Source: Streptomyces sp. NBC_01276 (lineage in GTDB: Bacteria; Actinomycetota; Actinomycetes; Streptomycetales; Streptomycetaceae). From it: a stretch of 64,000 bases of DNA. A model generated the notes under the pieces. That model saw nothing but the letters and a program-made list of their open reading frames with translations, had not been told where the DNA came from and did no database searches. Location: positions 2,356,001 to 2,420,000 of the forward strand of contig NZ_CP108442.1 in assembly GCF_041435355.1 (NCBI RefSeq), given 5' to 3'. The position numbers and the translations under genes were made by a program. Below, piece by piece: positions 39,088 through 49,154 of this stretch. The first letter of the stretch is position 1, and each line of letters opens with the position of its first letter.

Positions 39088-39332
39088 CGCGCGGGAGAGT
39101 CCCGGCACGCCGTGAGGCCGTGCCCGGGCGCCGAAGGAGCAAGTACCTCCCTTGAATCTCTCAGGCCCCGTACCGCGTGGATGAGGCAGATCTGAAAAGC
39201 GAGCGACGACGTGTCCGTCCCCCGACGGCCGCCGCGCGCTCCACCCAAGGTGCAAGCCAGGGCGTCCCGCCGTGTCGCGGGAACTCTCGGCGAACCTCTC
39301 AGGTTCCGATGACAGATGGGGAGGATCGTCCT
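39088..39332 (+). promoter_or_regulatory. tandem glycine riboswitch
   Basis: Two glycine aptamers in series. Aptamer 1 shows GCGGGAGAGTCC (39091), GCGCCGAAGGAGCAAG (39129) and AATCTCTCAGGC (39155). Aptamer 2 shows ATCTGAAAAGC (39190), CCACCCAAGGTGCAAGCC (39241), ACCTCTCAGGTTCCGATGAC (39294) and AGATGGGGAGG. These are the conserved joints of the class. The expression platform must lie in the 37 bases before gcvT or overlap its ribosome binding site GGGAG (39357-39361). Glycine binding should switch on the glycine cleavage genes. Confidence 0.92.
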
Positions 39333-39368
39333 CGTCATGTCATGCCCTGGGACCCGGGAGCCACACCC

Positions 39369-40484
39369 ATGAGCACTGCCCCCCGCCTGACCGCGCTCGA
39401 CGCGCTGCACCGCTCGCTCGGTGCGACCATGACCGACTTCGCGGGCTGGGACATGCCGCTGCGCTACGCGAGTGAGCGCGACGAGCACAACGCCGTGCGC
39501 ACCAAGGCCGGCCTGTTCGACCTGTCCCACATGGGCGAGATCACGCTGACCGGCCCCGAGGCCGTCAAGGTCCTGGACTACGCGCTGGTGGGCAACATCT
39601 CCACCGTCGGCGTCGGCCGCGCCCGCTACACGCACATCTGCCAGGAGGACGGCGGCATCCTGGACGACCTGATCGTCTACCGCCTGGGCGAGACCGAGTT
39701 CATGGTCGTCGCCAACGCCTCCAACGCCCAGGTCGTCCTGGACGCCCTCACCGAGCGCGCCGCCGGCTTCGACGCCGAGGTCCGCGACGACCGCGACGCC
39801 TACGCGCTGATCGCCGTCCAGGGTCCGGAGTCCCCCGGCATCCTCAAGTCGCTGACCGACGCCGACCTGGACGGCCTGAAGTACTACGCGGGCCTGCCGG
39901 GCACCGTCGCGGGCGTGCCCGCGCTGATCGCGCGTACGGGCTACACGGGCGAGGACGGCTTCGAGCTGTTCGTCTCCCCGGAGCACGCCGTGGAGCTGTG
40001 GCAGGCGCTGACCGAGGCGGGCGAGGGCGTCGGCCTGGTGCCGGCCGGGCTGTCCTGCCGCGACACGCTGCGCCTGGAGGCGGGCATGCCGCTGTACGGG
40101 CACGAGCTGACCACCTCCCTCACCCCCTTCGACGCGGGGCTGGGCCGGGTCGTGAAGTTCGAGAAGGAGGGTGACTTCGTCGGCCGCGCCGCGCTGGAGG
40201 CCGCCGCCGAGCGCGCCGCCACCAACCCGCCGCGCAAGCTGGTCGGCCTGATCGCCGAGGGCCGCCGCGTCCCGCGCGCCGGATTCCCGGTCGTCGCCGA
40301 CGGACAGGTCGTCGGCGAGGTCACCTCCGGCGCCCCGTCCCCGACGCTGGGCAAGCCGATCGCGATGGCCTACGTCGACGCGGCGCACGCCGCGCCCGGC
40401 ACCTCCGGCGTAGGCGTGGACATTCGCGGTACGCATGAGGCGTACGAGGTCGTGGCTCTGCCGTTCTACAAGCGGCAGAAGTAG
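39369..40484 (+). CDS. gcvT: glycine cleavage system aminomethyltransferase (T protein)
   Basis: A 371-residue GcvT. It takes the aminomethyl group from the lipoyl arm of GcvH, releases ammonia and forms methylene-tetrahydrofolate. Marks: [36 protein letters not shown], the folate-site Asp region [18 protein letters not shown], and the [19 protein letters not shown] motif. The GTSGVGVDI...FYKRQK ending is normal. The ATG at 39369 has GGGAG eight bases upstream and follows the riboswitch. GcvP is not in the window; in Streptomyces it usually lies elsewhere. Confidence 0.97.
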   Translation: MSTAPRLTALDALHRSLGATMTDFAGWDMPLRYASERDEHNAVRTKAGLFDLSHMGEITLTGPEAVKVLDYALVGNISTVGVGRARYTHICQEDGGILDDLIVYRLGETEFMVVANASNAQVVLDALTERAAGFDAEVRDDRDAYALIAVQGPESPGILKSLTDADLDGLKYYAGLPGTVAGVPALIARTGYTGEDGFELFVSPEHAVELWQALTEAGEGVGLVPAGLSCRDTLRLEAGMPLYGHELTTSLTPFDAGLGRVVKFEKEGDFVGRAALEAAAERAATNPPRKLVGLIAEGRRVPRAGFPVVADGQVVGEVTSGAPSPTLGKPIAMAYVDAAHAAPGTSGVGVDIRGTHEAYEVVALPFYKRQK

Positions 40485-40488
40485 TCAG

Positions 40489-40518
40489 CACCGCCGTACG
40501 GCCGGCCGTACGGCGGTG
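40489..40518 (+). terminator. perfect 30-base palindrome between gcvT and gcvH
   Basis: CACCGCCGTACGGCC followed at once by its exact complement GGCCGTACGGCGGTG, starting four bases past the gcvT stop. In RNA it gives a 13-pair stem with a four-base loop. It may trim or partly terminate the gcvT message and protect it, or set the gcvT:gcvH ratio. Confidence 0.65.
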
Positions 40519-40596
40519 TTCCGGCGCCCCGGCGCCCGTCTCGGTCCGCGAGACCACTGTTCACATCCACTCCCCCGCATCCAGGAGAATCAGGTC

Positions 40597-40980
40597 ATGA
40601 GCAACCCCCAGCAGCTGCGTTACACCAAGGAGCACGAGTGGCTGTCGGACGCCGTGGACGGCGTCGCGACGGTCGGCATCACGGAGTTCGCGGCCAACGC
40701 GCTCGGTGACGTCGTCTACGCCCAGCTCCCCGCGGTCGGCGACACCGTGACCGAGGGCGAGACCTGTGGCGAGCTGGAGTCGACCAAGTCGGTCAGCGAC
40801 CTGTACTCCCCCGTCTCCGGTGAGATCGTCGAGTTCAACCAGGACGTCGTGGACGACCCGGCCCTGGTGAACACCGCTCCGTTCGAGGGTGGCTGGCTGT
40901 TCAAGGTGCGCCTCTCGGAGGAGCCGAAGGACGTGCTCTCCGCCGACGAGTACGCCGCGCTCACCCACTCCGACAACTGA
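40597..40980 (+). CDS. gcvH: glycine cleavage system H protein
   Basis: A 127-residue lipoyl-carrier protein. The lipoylated Lys is Lys64 in [16 protein letters not shown], at the same number as in E. coli GcvH, and the fold segments [20 protein letters not shown] and [20 protein letters not shown] are canonical. It shuttles the aminomethyl group between GcvP, GcvT and Lpd. AGGAG lies nine bases from the ATG. It follows gcvT by 112 bases across a perfect palindrome and precedes glyA by 17 bases. Confidence 0.97.
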   Translation: MSNPQQLRYTKEHEWLSDAVDGVATVGITEFAANALGDVVYAQLPAVGDTVTEGETCGELESTKSVSDLYSPVSGEIVEFNQDVVDDPALVNTAPFEGGWLFKVRLSEEPKDVLSADEYAALTHSDN

Positions 40981-40997
40981 CACCCCAGGGGATCCTG

Positions 40998-42254
40998 ATG
41001 TCCGTTCTGAACACCCCTCTCCACGAGCTCGACCCGGACGTCGCCGCCGCCGTCGACGCGGAGCTCGTGCGCCAGCAGTCGACCCTGGAAATGATCGCGT
41101 CGGAGAACTTCGCTCCGGTCGCCGTCATGGAGGCCCAGGGCTCGGTCCTGACCAACAAGTACGCCGAGGGCTACCCCGGCCGCCGCTACTACGGCGGCTG
41201 CGAGCACGTCGACGTGGTCGAGCAGATCGCGATCGACCGCATCAAGGCGCTGTTCGGCGCCGAGGCCGCGAACGTCCAGCCGCACTCCGGTGCGCAGGCC
41301 AACGCCGCCGCGATGTTCGCGCTGCTGAAGCCGGGCGACACGATCATGGGCCTGAACCTGGCCCACGGTGGTCACCTGACCCACGGCATGAAGATCAACT
41401 TCTCCGGCAAGCTCTACAACGTGGTCCCGTACCACGTCGACGAGACCGGCCAGGTCGACATGGCCGAGGTCGAGCGCCTCGCCAAGGAGTCCAAGCCGCA
41501 GCTGATCGTCGCCGGCTGGTCCGCGTACCCGCGCCAGCTGGACTTCGCCGCCTTCCGCCGCATCGCGGACGAGGTCGGCGCGTACCTGATGGTCGACATG
41601 GCGCACTTCGCCGGCCTGGTCGCCGCGGGTCTGCACCCGAACCCGGTGCCGCACGCCCACGTCGTCACCACCACCACGCACAAGACCCTCGGCGGTCCGC
41701 GCGGCGGTGTCATCCTGTCGACGCAGGAGCTGGCCAAGAAGATCAACTCCGCGGTCTTCCCGGGCCAGCAGGGCGGCCCGCTGGAGCACGTGATCGCGGC
41801 CAAGGCGGTCTCCTTCAAGGTCGCGGCCTCGCCCGAGTTCAAGGAGCGCCAGGAGCGCACCCTGGAGGGCGCGAAGATCCTCGCCGCCCGCCTGGTCCAG
41901 GACGACGTCAAGGCCGTGGGCGTGGACGTCCTCACCGGCGGCACCGACGTGCACCTGGTCCTGGTCGACCTGCGCAACTCCGAGCTGGACGGACAGCAGG
42001 CCGAGGACCGCCTCCACGAGGTCGGCATCACGGTCAACCGGAACGCGATCCCGAACGACCCGCGGCCCCCGATGGTCACCTCGGGTCTGCGGATCGGCAC
42101 GCCGGCGCTGGCCACCCGCGGTTTCGACGCCGAGGCCTTCACCGAGGTCGCCGAGATCATCGCGCAGGCGCTGAAGCCCTCATACGACGCCGAGGACCTC
42201 AAGGCGCGCGTCTCCGCGCTCGCCGCGAAGTTCCCGCTGTACCCGTCGCTCTAA
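40998..42254 (+). CDS. glyA: serine hydroxymethyltransferase
   Basis: A 418-residue PLP enzyme that interconverts serine and glycine with tetrahydrofolate. The PLP Lys is in [37 protein letters not shown] and [20 protein letters not shown] are family motifs, the latter with the Asp that holds the pyridine ring. Full length. It ends the gcvT-gcvH-glyA unit, so glycine can be split by the cleavage system and the methylene group added to a second glycine to make serine, which SdaA downstream can deaminate. A clear terminator follows. Confidence 0.98.
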   Translation: MSVLNTPLHELDPDVAAAVDAELVRQQSTLEMIASENFAPVAVMEAQGSVLTNKYAEGYPGRRYYGGCEHVDVVEQIAIDRIKALFGAEAANVQPHSGAQANAAAMFALLKPGDTIMGLNLAHGGHLTHGMKINFSGKLYNVVPYHVDETGQVDMAEVERLAKESKPQLIVAGWSAYPRQLDFAAFRRIADEVGAYLMVDMAHFAGLVAAGLHPNPVPHAHVVTTTTHKTLGGPRGGVILSTQELAKKINSAVFPGQQGGPLEHVIAAKAVSFKVAASPEFKERQERTLEGAKILAARLVQDDVKAVGVDVLTGGTDVHLVLVDLRNSELDGQQAEDRLHEVGITVNRNAIPNDPRPPMVTSGLRIGTPALATRGFDAEAFTEVAEIIAQALKPSYDAEDLKARVSALAAKFPLYPSL

Positions 42255-42265
42255 CCAGCCGCGGT

Positions 42266-42303
42266 GGGGCCCGGCCGCGTTTCCACGGGGTCGGGCCCCT
42301 TTC
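42266..42303 (+). terminator. terminator after glyA
   Basis: GGGGCCCG (42266-42273) pairs with CGGGCCCC (42292-42299), with further pairing inside, followed by TTT. It lies 12 bases past the glyA stop. Confidence 0.8.
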
Positions 42304-42406
42304 GTGACCTAAGTCCCTGGTGGATGCCACCTATCGGCTCTGAAACATTCAAAAATCGGCAAATAGGGTCGCAATAAAGGCATCTCCCTCAGGACGGACA
42401 CCCTCC

Positions 42407-44062
42407 ATGGACATGAGCGCGGCGAACCGGAAGGGGCTCAGCCTCTTCGCGCTGATCATGATCGGCGTCGGCTCGATCTTCGGCTCCGGCTGGCTCTTCG
42501 GCGCCGGCACGGCCGCCCAGGTCGCGGGCCCGGCGGCACTCGTCGCCTGGGTCATCGGCGCGGTCTTCATCGGCATGATCGCCATGACCTACGCCGAGGT
42601 GGGCGCGGCCTACCCGATCCCGGGCGGCATGGCCCGCTACGGCGCCCTGTCGCACGGCCCGGTGCTCGGCTTCATCACGGGCTGGGCGGTGTGGATCGCG
42701 GTCGCCTCGCTGATCCCCATCGAGTCGATCGCCGCGACGCAGTACATGTCCTCGTGGAGCTTCGGCTGGGCCGGGGACCTGGTGGACGCCGGGTCCCACG
42801 AGCTGACCGCCTTCGGCATGGCGGTGGCGCTCGCGCTGACCGTGCTGCTGTGGCTGTCCTGCTACTGGTCGGTCCAGCTCCTCGCGAAGATCAACTCCGG
42901 TCTGACCCTGGTCAAGTTCGCCATCCCGGTCCTCGCCGTGATCGCCCTGGTCGCCTCGGGCTTCCACACCGAGAACTTCAGCGCCCACGGCGGCTTCGCC
43001 CCGAACGGCTGGACGGCCGTCCTGACCGCCGTCACCACCTCGGGCGTCGTCTTCGCCTTCAACGGCTTCCAGGCCGTGGTCAACCTCGGCGGGGCCGCCC
43101 GGAACCCCGGGCGGGCCATCCCGATCGCCCTGGTCGGAGCACTCTCCCTGGGCCTGGTGATCTACCTCGCGCTGCAGACGGCCTTCCTGGGATCCGTACC
43201 GCCGGAGCACCTGGCACAGGCCGGCGGCTGGTCGGGCGTGAACTTCAACAGCCCCTTCGCCGAGCTCGCCAAGCTGCTGATGATCCACTGGGTGGTGGTG
43301 ATGCTCCAGTTCGGCGCCTTCATCTCCCCCGCCGGCTCCAACATCGCCAACGTGGCCTCCGCCGCGTACATGGTGCAGAACCTCTCCGAGACGGGCTTCT
43401 TCCCCAAGCGGCTCAAGGAGACCCACCCGGTCTACGGCACCGCCCGCCCGGCGATGTGGACGAACCTGGGCTTCTCCGTCCTCCTGCTGGTGACCGTCGG
43501 CCACAGCTGGAAGACCCTGGCCCCGGTCATCTCGGCCGCGATGGTGATCTCGTACCTGATCGGGCCGGTGGCGGTCGGCGTCCTGCGCCGCACCCGGCCC
43601 GGCCTGCCCCGCCCCTTCCGGCTCCCCGCCGCGAAGGTCCTGTGCCCGCTGACCTTCGTCTTCGCCGCCTGCGCCCTCTACTGGTCGCAGTGGCCCAACA
43701 CCGGCATCGTCACCGCCCTGACCCTGCTGGCCGCCCCGATCGCCGCCCTGGTCCTGTACCGCAAGGGCGAACGGGACCTCCTGCGCCAGTTCGCCCCGGC
43801 CTGGTGGATCGTCTTCTTCCTGGGCGCACTGTCCCTCCTGTCCCACCTCGGCTCCACCGACTTCGGCGGCCGCGGCGTCCTGCCCGGCGGCGTCGACGTC
43901 GCCCTGGTGGCCGCCATGGCGCTCGTCACGTACTTCTGGGCTGTCCGGGCGGGTGTCCGGGCCCACCAGGCGGGCCTGATCGGCCCGGACCCGCTGCCGG
44001 ACCGCACCGGAGGCCCCGCCGGGGGCTCCACGACACCGGAGCGCGAGCTGTCTCACGTCTGA
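42407..44062 (+). CDS. amino-acid permease (APC superfamily)
   Basis: A 551-residue APC-type secondary transporter with about 12-14 helices. The first helix GLSLFALIMIGVGSIFGSGW carries the G-S/A-G substrate-binding break (VGSIFGSGWLFG). PIPGGMARYGALSHGPVLGF and SGVVFAFNGFQAVVNLGGAA are also typical. Located between glyA and sdaA with its own terminator-flanked space, it may import serine, glycine or a related amino acid; specificity cannot be read. The ORF starts MDMSAANRKGLSL; the upstream DNA (42304-42406) is relatively A+T-rich (AACATTCAAAAATCGGCAAA), likely its promoter. Confidence 0.9.
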   Translation: MDMSAANRKGLSLFALIMIGVGSIFGSGWLFGAGTAAQVAGPAALVAWVIGAVFIGMIAMTYAEVGAAYPIPGGMARYGALSHGPVLGFITGWAVWIAVASLIPIESIAATQYMSSWSFGWAGDLVDAGSHELTAFGMAVALALTVLLWLSCYWSVQLLAKINSGLTLVKFAIPVLAVIALVASGFHTENFSAHGGFAPNGWTAVLTAVTTSGVVFAFNGFQAVVNLGGAARNPGRAIPIALVGALSLGLVIYLALQTAFLGSVPPEHLAQAGGWSGVNFNSPFAELAKLLMIHWVVVMLQFGAFISPAGSNIANVASAAYMVQNLSETGFFPKRLKETHPVYGTARPAMWTNLGFSVLLLVTVGHSWKTLAPVISAAMVISYLIGPVAVGVLRRTRPGLPRPFRLPAAKVLCPLTFVFAACALYWSQWPNTGIVTALTLLAAPIAALVLYRKGERDLLRQFAPAWWIVFFLGALSLLSHLGSTDFGGRGVLPGGVDVALVAAMALVTYFWAVRAGVRAHQAGLIGPDPLPDRTGGPAGGSTTPERELSHV

Positions 44063-44128
44063 CGGACCCGTCCGGGAGCCGAACCGTTCATCTCCACGCG
44101 ATACGCTCGACTGCCGGACAAAATCCGC

Positions 44129-44180
44129 GGATCCACCCCTCTGATCCACCCCTCTGATCCACCCCCCAGATCCACCTCTC
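44129..44180. repeat. tandem 13-base repeat before sdaA
   Basis: GATCCACCCCTCT occurs twice in full (44130-44155), followed by two degenerate copies GATCCACCCCCCA and GATCCACCTCTCC. It lies 43-94 bases upstream of the sdaA start, between the permease stop and the ribosome binding site AAGGGAG. Confidence 0.85.
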
Positions 44181-44222
44181 CTGCCCCCCTCCCCACCCAC
44201 GAGCAGACAAGGGAGTCCGCCA

Positions 44223-45605
<1,383 letters not shown>

Positions 45606-45628
45606 CCGGAGCGGCTTCCTGAACCCGT

Positions 45629-45659
45629 CGAGCCCGCCCTCCCCCGGAGGGCGGGCTCG
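45629..45659 (+). terminator. terminator after sdaA
   Basis: A perfect 14-pair stem, CGAGCCCGCCCTCC (45629-45642) and GGAGGGCGGGCTCG (45646-45659), with a three-base loop, 24 bases past the stop. Confidence 0.85.
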
Positions 45660-45702
45660 TGCGCGTCCCGCTACGATCGGCCCCACCGGCGAGGAGGTAG
45701 TC

Positions 45703-45870
45703 ATGAACACGGCAGGAATGGCGTCAACCGCACTGGTTTCAGGGGCCTTTGAGCGGTGCGACCCCTTCGCTCCGGCCTCGGCGGCGGCCCCGGGGGGTCC
45801 CGGAATCAGGCCCTGCGGCCCGTCCGGCTCGGGACCTTTGGCCCCGGGGAGCACCGCCGGCGTCGACTAG
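45703..45870 (+). CDS. candidate small protein with strong ribosome binding site, 55 aa
   Basis: A 55-codon frame MNTAGMASTALVSGAFERCD ... ending STAGVD with a near-perfect Shine-Dalgarno GAGGAGGT five bases before the ATG and a possible -10 TACGAT at 45672. The product is rich in Gly, Pro, Ala and Ser with two Cys; no signal peptide or membrane helix. It ends 60 bases before the SsgA-like gene and could be a leader peptide or a small regulator. Third-position G/C is good but not exceptional, so the call rests mainly on the ribosome binding site. Confidence 0.45.
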   Translation: MNTAGMASTALVSGAFERCDPFAPASAAAPGGPGIRPCGPSGSGPLAPGSTAGVD

Positions 45871-45929
45871 CGTTCCCGGAGGGGGTCCGTGAACGGAACG
45901 CCACCCGCGCGAAGAGAGGCAGAGCCAGC

Positions 45930-46337
45930 ATGGCCACCACCGAACACCGCGTCCTGCCGCTCCGGCTGGAAGCCGCGCCGCTGTCCGTCCCCCTGGTCGG
46001 CGCCTTCGTCTACCGCACGGACCGGCCGTACGAGCTGGCCGTCGACTTCCGCGGCGCCGGGACCCACCTCGCCCGCTGGGTGTTCTCGCGCGAGCTGCTG
46101 CTCGACGGGCAGACCTGCGCCACCGGCGAGGGCGACATACAGGTGTGGCCGATGCGGCGGGGCACCGAGCCGCGCGTGTTCCTCGCCTTCAGCAACGGCG
46201 CGCAGAGCTGTGTGGTCTCCGCCCGCGCCAAGGACGTGCGCGAGCTGTGCCGACGGCTCACCGAGCTGGTCCCGCGGGGGGAGGAACGGCGCCACTACGA
46301 CCTGGACGCGGAGCTGAGCGCCCTCCTCGCGTACTGA
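45930..46337 (+). CDS. SsgA-like protein (SALP), sporulation/cell-division regulator family
   Basis: A 135-residue protein with the layout of SsgA/SsgB proteins: PVVAAFxYxxxxPYxxxxxF seen as SVPLVGAFVYRTDRPYELAV, then THLARWVFSRELLLDGQTCA, GEGDIQVWPMRRGTEPRVFL and LAFSNGAQSCVVSARAKDVR. The family is limited to sporulating actinomycetes; members recruit FtsZ or steer septation and spore-wall synthesis. Length is normal. The ATG has GAGAGG ten bases before it. It does not sit beside the known partners of ssgA-ssgG as I remember them, so orthology to a named SALP is not assigned. Confidence 0.82.
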   Translation: MATTEHRVLPLRLEAAPLSVPLVGAFVYRTDRPYELAVDFRGAGTHLARWVFSRELLLDGQTCATGEGDIQVWPMRRGTEPRVFLAFSNGAQSCVVSARAKDVRELCRRLTELVPRGEERRHYDLDAELSALLAY

Positions 46338-46412
46338 GGGAACCGCGGGCACCGCACGGGTGTCTTACCCGGTGACAGCCAGTCCCCGTCTCACGAGAAT
46401 CGGGGGGACGTC

Positions 46413-46940
46413 ATGCGTCACCTGAACCGCCCGCGCCGCCGCCGGGCCGTGGCCCTGGCCACGGGTGCCCTGCTCACCGCCGGGCTCGCGCTCGCCGCAC
46501 CGGCCTCGGCCGCCGCGTCCGCCGCTCCGTCCGTACGCACCCCGACCCCGCTCGTCGTCAACGCCCGCTGGGGCGGTCACTGCACGTACGACCGGATCGT
46601 CATCGACCTCCAGGGCTCCGTGCCCCCGGTCACCGTCACGCCCGTCTCCCAGCTGGTCTACGACGGGTCCGGCAAGCCCGTCCCGCTGGCCGGGAAGTAC
46701 TTCCTGGAGATCCGCCTGCACCCCGCCGCCGGTCACGACGACGCGGGGCAGAACGTCTACCAGGGGCCCAAGCTCCAGAAGATCTACCTCAGCAAGCTCA
46801 AGGGCCTCGCCCTGACCGGCGACTACGAGGGGTACGTGACCTTCGGCGCCGCCTTCGACACCAAGCCCGCCTTCACCACCACGGTCCTCCACTCGCCCGA
46901 GCGGTACGTGGTGGACGTCGCGCACCCGAACACCTGCTGA
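46413..46940 (+). CDS. secreted AMIN-like domain protein
   Basis: A 175-residue exported protein. The signal peptide is RRRRAVALATGALLTAGLAL with a cleavage site after ASA near residue 34. The mature part fits the actinobacterial AMIN-like domain: VVNARWGGHCTYDRIVIDLQ, GSGKPVPLAGKYFLEIRLHP, KLQKIYLSKLKGLALTGDY and the end HSPERYVVDVAHPNTC. Two cysteines (in GGHCTYD and the last residue) may form a disulfide. AMIN domains often bind cell-wall components. The gene follows the SsgA-like gene by 75 bases and may share its role in envelope growth; function unproven. Confidence 0.85.
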   Translation: MRHLNRPRRRRAVALATGALLTAGLALAAPASAAASAAPSVRTPTPLVVNARWGGHCTYDRIVIDLQGSVPPVTVTPVSQLVYDGSGKPVPLAGKYFLEIRLHPAAGHDDAGQNVYQGPKLQKIYLSKLKGLALTGDYEGYVTFGAAFDTKPAFTTTVLHSPERYVVDVAHPNTC

Positions 46941-46971
46941 AACCGGCGGCCCGGCCCGGGACGCCGCACCG

Positions 46972-47694
46972 CTAGCGGTGTTCCGGGTTCGGGAAGTCGA
47001 AGCGGCAGCCCGCGTCCCACAGGGAGCGCTGGTTGCCGTGCGCGGGGATGCCGCCCGCGCGCTTGAGGAGGGCCGCCAGGTGCATGAGGTTCCAGGACAT
47101 GAAGGCCGTGTTGCGGTTGGTGAAGTCGTTGTCGGGTCCGCCGGATCCGGGGTCCAGGTAGGAGGGTCCGGGGCCGGCCTCGCCGATCCAGCCGGCGTCG
47201 GCCTGGGGCGGGATGGCGTAGCCCAGGTGCTGGAGGCTGTAGAGGATGTTCATGGCGCAGTGTTTGACCCCGTCCTCGTTGCCGGTGATCAGCGCTCCGC
47301 CGACCCGCCCGTAGTAGGCGTACTGGCCGCGGTCGTTGAGCAGGGAGGAGCAGGCGTAGAGCCGCTCGATGACCTGCTTCATGACGGAGCTGTTGTCGCC
47401 GAGCCAGATCGGGCCGCAGAGCACGAGGATGTCGGCGTCCATGACCTGGCTGTAGAGGACCGGCCACTGGTCGCTCTCCCAGCCGTGTTCGGTCATGTCG
47501 GGCCAGACCCCGGTCGCGATGTCGTGGTCGACGGCCCGCACCAGTGAGGTCCGTGCGCCGGCCGCCTCCATGACGGCACGGCTCTTCGCGATCAGCCCCT
47601 CGGTGTTGCTGGTCTCGGGCGAGCGCTTGAGGGTGCAGTTGACGAAGACGGCGGAGAGGTCCGAGTAGTCGAAGCCCTGGGTGTCGGAAGCCAT
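46972..47694 (-). CDS. flavodoxin-fold NAD(P)H-dependent reductase
   Basis: A 240-residue protein of the NADPH-dependent FMN reductase/flavodoxin family. The FMN phosphate loop is [20 protein letters not shown] near the N-terminus; [20 protein letters not shown] is the second flavin-contact region and [20 protein letters not shown] the third. The C-terminal half contains [20 protein letters not shown]. It probably reduces quinones or other aromatic acceptors. Start [16 protein letters not shown] at 47694. Convergent with the AMIN-like gene and divergent from the cobalamin riboswitch unit. Confidence 0.88.
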   Translation of the reverse strand: MASDTQGFDYSDLSAVFVNCTLKRSPETSNTEGLIAKSRAVMEAAGARTSLVRAVDHDIATGVWPDMTEHGWESDQWPVLYSQVMDADILVLCGPIWLGDNSSVMKQVIERLYACSSLLNDRGQYAYYGRVGGALITGNEDGVKHCAMNILYSLQHLGYAIPPQADAGWIGEAGPGPSYLDPGSGGPDNDFTNRNTAFMSWNLMHLAALLKRAGGIPAHGNQRSLWDAGCRFDFPNPEHR

Positions 47695-47852
47695 GCGCCC
47701 CACCCTTCCCCGGGTCGGCGGGGGCCGCCAGCGGACCGCGTCCGTCCGGGCCGCGTCGCGCCGGGTGGCGCTCACGCCGGATCCGGCCACCCGAACGGCC
47801 GAATTGGGGCGGGTTGTTACCGGTCCGTCCTGGCGACTAGGGTCAGCTGGCC

Positions 47853-48032
47853 TTGGTGTTCGGGAAACCGGTGGAAAACCGGTGCGGCCCTCGCCACTGT
47901 GATCGGGAAGTCCGGCTCTACTCCTGCGGGAAGCCACTGGGCCCGCGCGGGAGACCGCACGGCCCCGGGAAGGCGGAGTCAGGGCATCAGTACCCGTGAG
48001 CCAGGAGACCGGCCGGGGCGCGTCGTCCATCC
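47853..48032 (+). promoter_or_regulatory. cobalamin riboswitch
   Basis: Conserved parts of the B12 element appear in order: TTGGTGTTCGGGAAACCGGT with GGTGGAAAACCGGTGCGG, then CTCGCCACTGTGATCGGGAAG, GCGGGAAGCCACTGG, CCGGGAAGGCGG and the B12 box AGCCAGGAGACCGGCC (47999-48014). It should shut down the cobalt-uptake genes when adenosylcobalamin is abundant. The ribosome binding site GGAGAGGT (48043-48050) follows closely. Confidence 0.95.
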
Positions 48033-48060
48033 ACGAGGTGCTGGAGAGGTCTCTCTACTC

Positions 48061-48771
48061 ATGCATATAGCCGAGGGGTTCCTGCCCCCCTTGCACGCGG
48101 TCGCCTGGGGCGCCGCGTCCGCCCCGTTCGTCGTCCACGGAGTCCGCGCCCTCACCCGCGAGGTGAAGGCCCATCCGGAGAGCACCCTGCTGCTCGGGGC
48201 CTCGGGGGCGTTCACCTTCGTCCTGTCCGCGCTCAAGATCCCCTCGGTGACGGGCAGCTGCTCCCACCCGACCGGTACCGGGCTCGGCGCCATCCTCTTC
48301 CGGCCGCCCGTCATGGCGGTGCTCGGTACGATCACCCTGCTGTTCCAGGCCCTGCTGCTGGCGCACGGCGGGCTCACCACCCTCGGCGCCAACGTCTTCT
48401 CGATGGCCATCGCCGGGCCCTGGGCCGGCTACGCCGTCTACCGGCTGCTGCGGAAGTCCGGTGCGCCGCTGATGGTGACCGTCTTCCTGGGCGCCTTCTT
48501 CGCCGACCTCGTCACCTACTGCGTGACCTCCGTCCAGCTGGCGCTGGCCTTCCCGGACCCGGGCAGCGGCTTCTGGGGCGCGCTGGAGAAGTTCGCGGGG
48601 ATCTTCGCCCTGACGCAGATCCCGCTCGCGGTGAGCGAGGGGCTGCTGACGGTGCTCGTGATGCGCCTGCTGATGCAGTCCAGCAAGTCGGACCTGGTCC
48701 GGCTCGGGGTCGCGAAGCTGACCGGCGCGGCCGGCGCGGCCGGCGCGCAGAAGGAGGCGACGGTCCGATGA
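48061..48771 (+). CDS. cbiM: ECF cobalt transporter substrate-specific subunit
   Basis: A 236-residue CbiM, the metal-binding S component of a group I ECF transporter. The N-terminus [17 protein letters not shown] is essential: Met1 amine and His2 bind the metal in this family. The remaining ligands lie in [17 protein letters not shown]. Seven helices are expected. Start at 48061 gives the obligatory Met-His. Controlled by the upstream cobalamin riboswitch, which indicates cobalt rather than nickel. Overlaps cbiN by 4 bases. Confidence 0.95.
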   Translation: MHIAEGFLPPLHAVAWGAASAPFVVHGVRALTREVKAHPESTLLLGASGAFTFVLSALKIPSVTGSCSHPTGTGLGAILFRPPVMAVLGTITLLFQALLLAHGGLTTLGANVFSMAIAGPWAGYAVYRLLRKSGAPLMVTVFLGAFFADLVTYCVTSVQLALAFPDPGSGFWGALEKFAGIFALTQIPLAVSEGLLTVLVMRLLMQSSKSDLVRLGVAKLTGAAGAAGAQKEATVR

Positions 48772-49151
48772 CCCGCAACGCGAAGATCAACACCCTGCTG
48801 CTGCTCCTGGTGGCCGCGCTGGCCGTGCTCCCGCTCGCACTGGGGCTCGGCGACGGCGAGGAGGAGCCGTTCACGGGCGCCGACGCACAGGCGGAGTCGG
48901 CCATCACCGAGCTGAAGCCCGACTACCAACCCTGGTTCTCGCCGCTGTACGAACCCCCGTCCGGGGAGATCGAGTCGGCGCTGTTCGCCCTCCAGGCGGC
49001 GCTCGGCGCGGGCGTGCTGGCGTACTACTTCGGCGTGCGCAAGGGTCGCCGGCAGGGCCTCGCCCAGGCGGCCGCGGCCTCCGCGGACCCGGCCGGGTCC
49101 GCCGCCGGGTCCGCCGCCGGGCCCGGCGCCACGACCGTCGCGGAGTCGTAG
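48768..49151 (+). CDS. cbiN: ECF cobalt transporter auxiliary subunit
   Basis: A 127-residue CbiN with two membrane helices: [20 protein letters not shown] at the N-terminus and [20 protein letters not shown]. The loop between them contains [20 protein letters not shown] and [19 protein letters not shown], the CbiN signature needed to load CbiM. The C-terminal 30 residues are an Ala/Gly/Ser-rich tail. ATGA overlap with cbiM; three bases separate it from cbiQ. Confidence 0.93.
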   Translation: MTRNAKINTLLLLLVAALAVLPLALGLGDGEEEPFTGADAQAESAITELKPDYQPWFSPLYEPPSGEIESALFALQAALGAGVLAYYFGVRKGRRQGLAQAAAASADPAGSAAGSAAGPGATTVAES

Positions 49152-49154
49152 GCG

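Noticed and set aside
44129-44180. Possible CRISPR-like array
   Set aside because: Units are 13 bases and directly adjacent with no spacers, and no cas genes are present.
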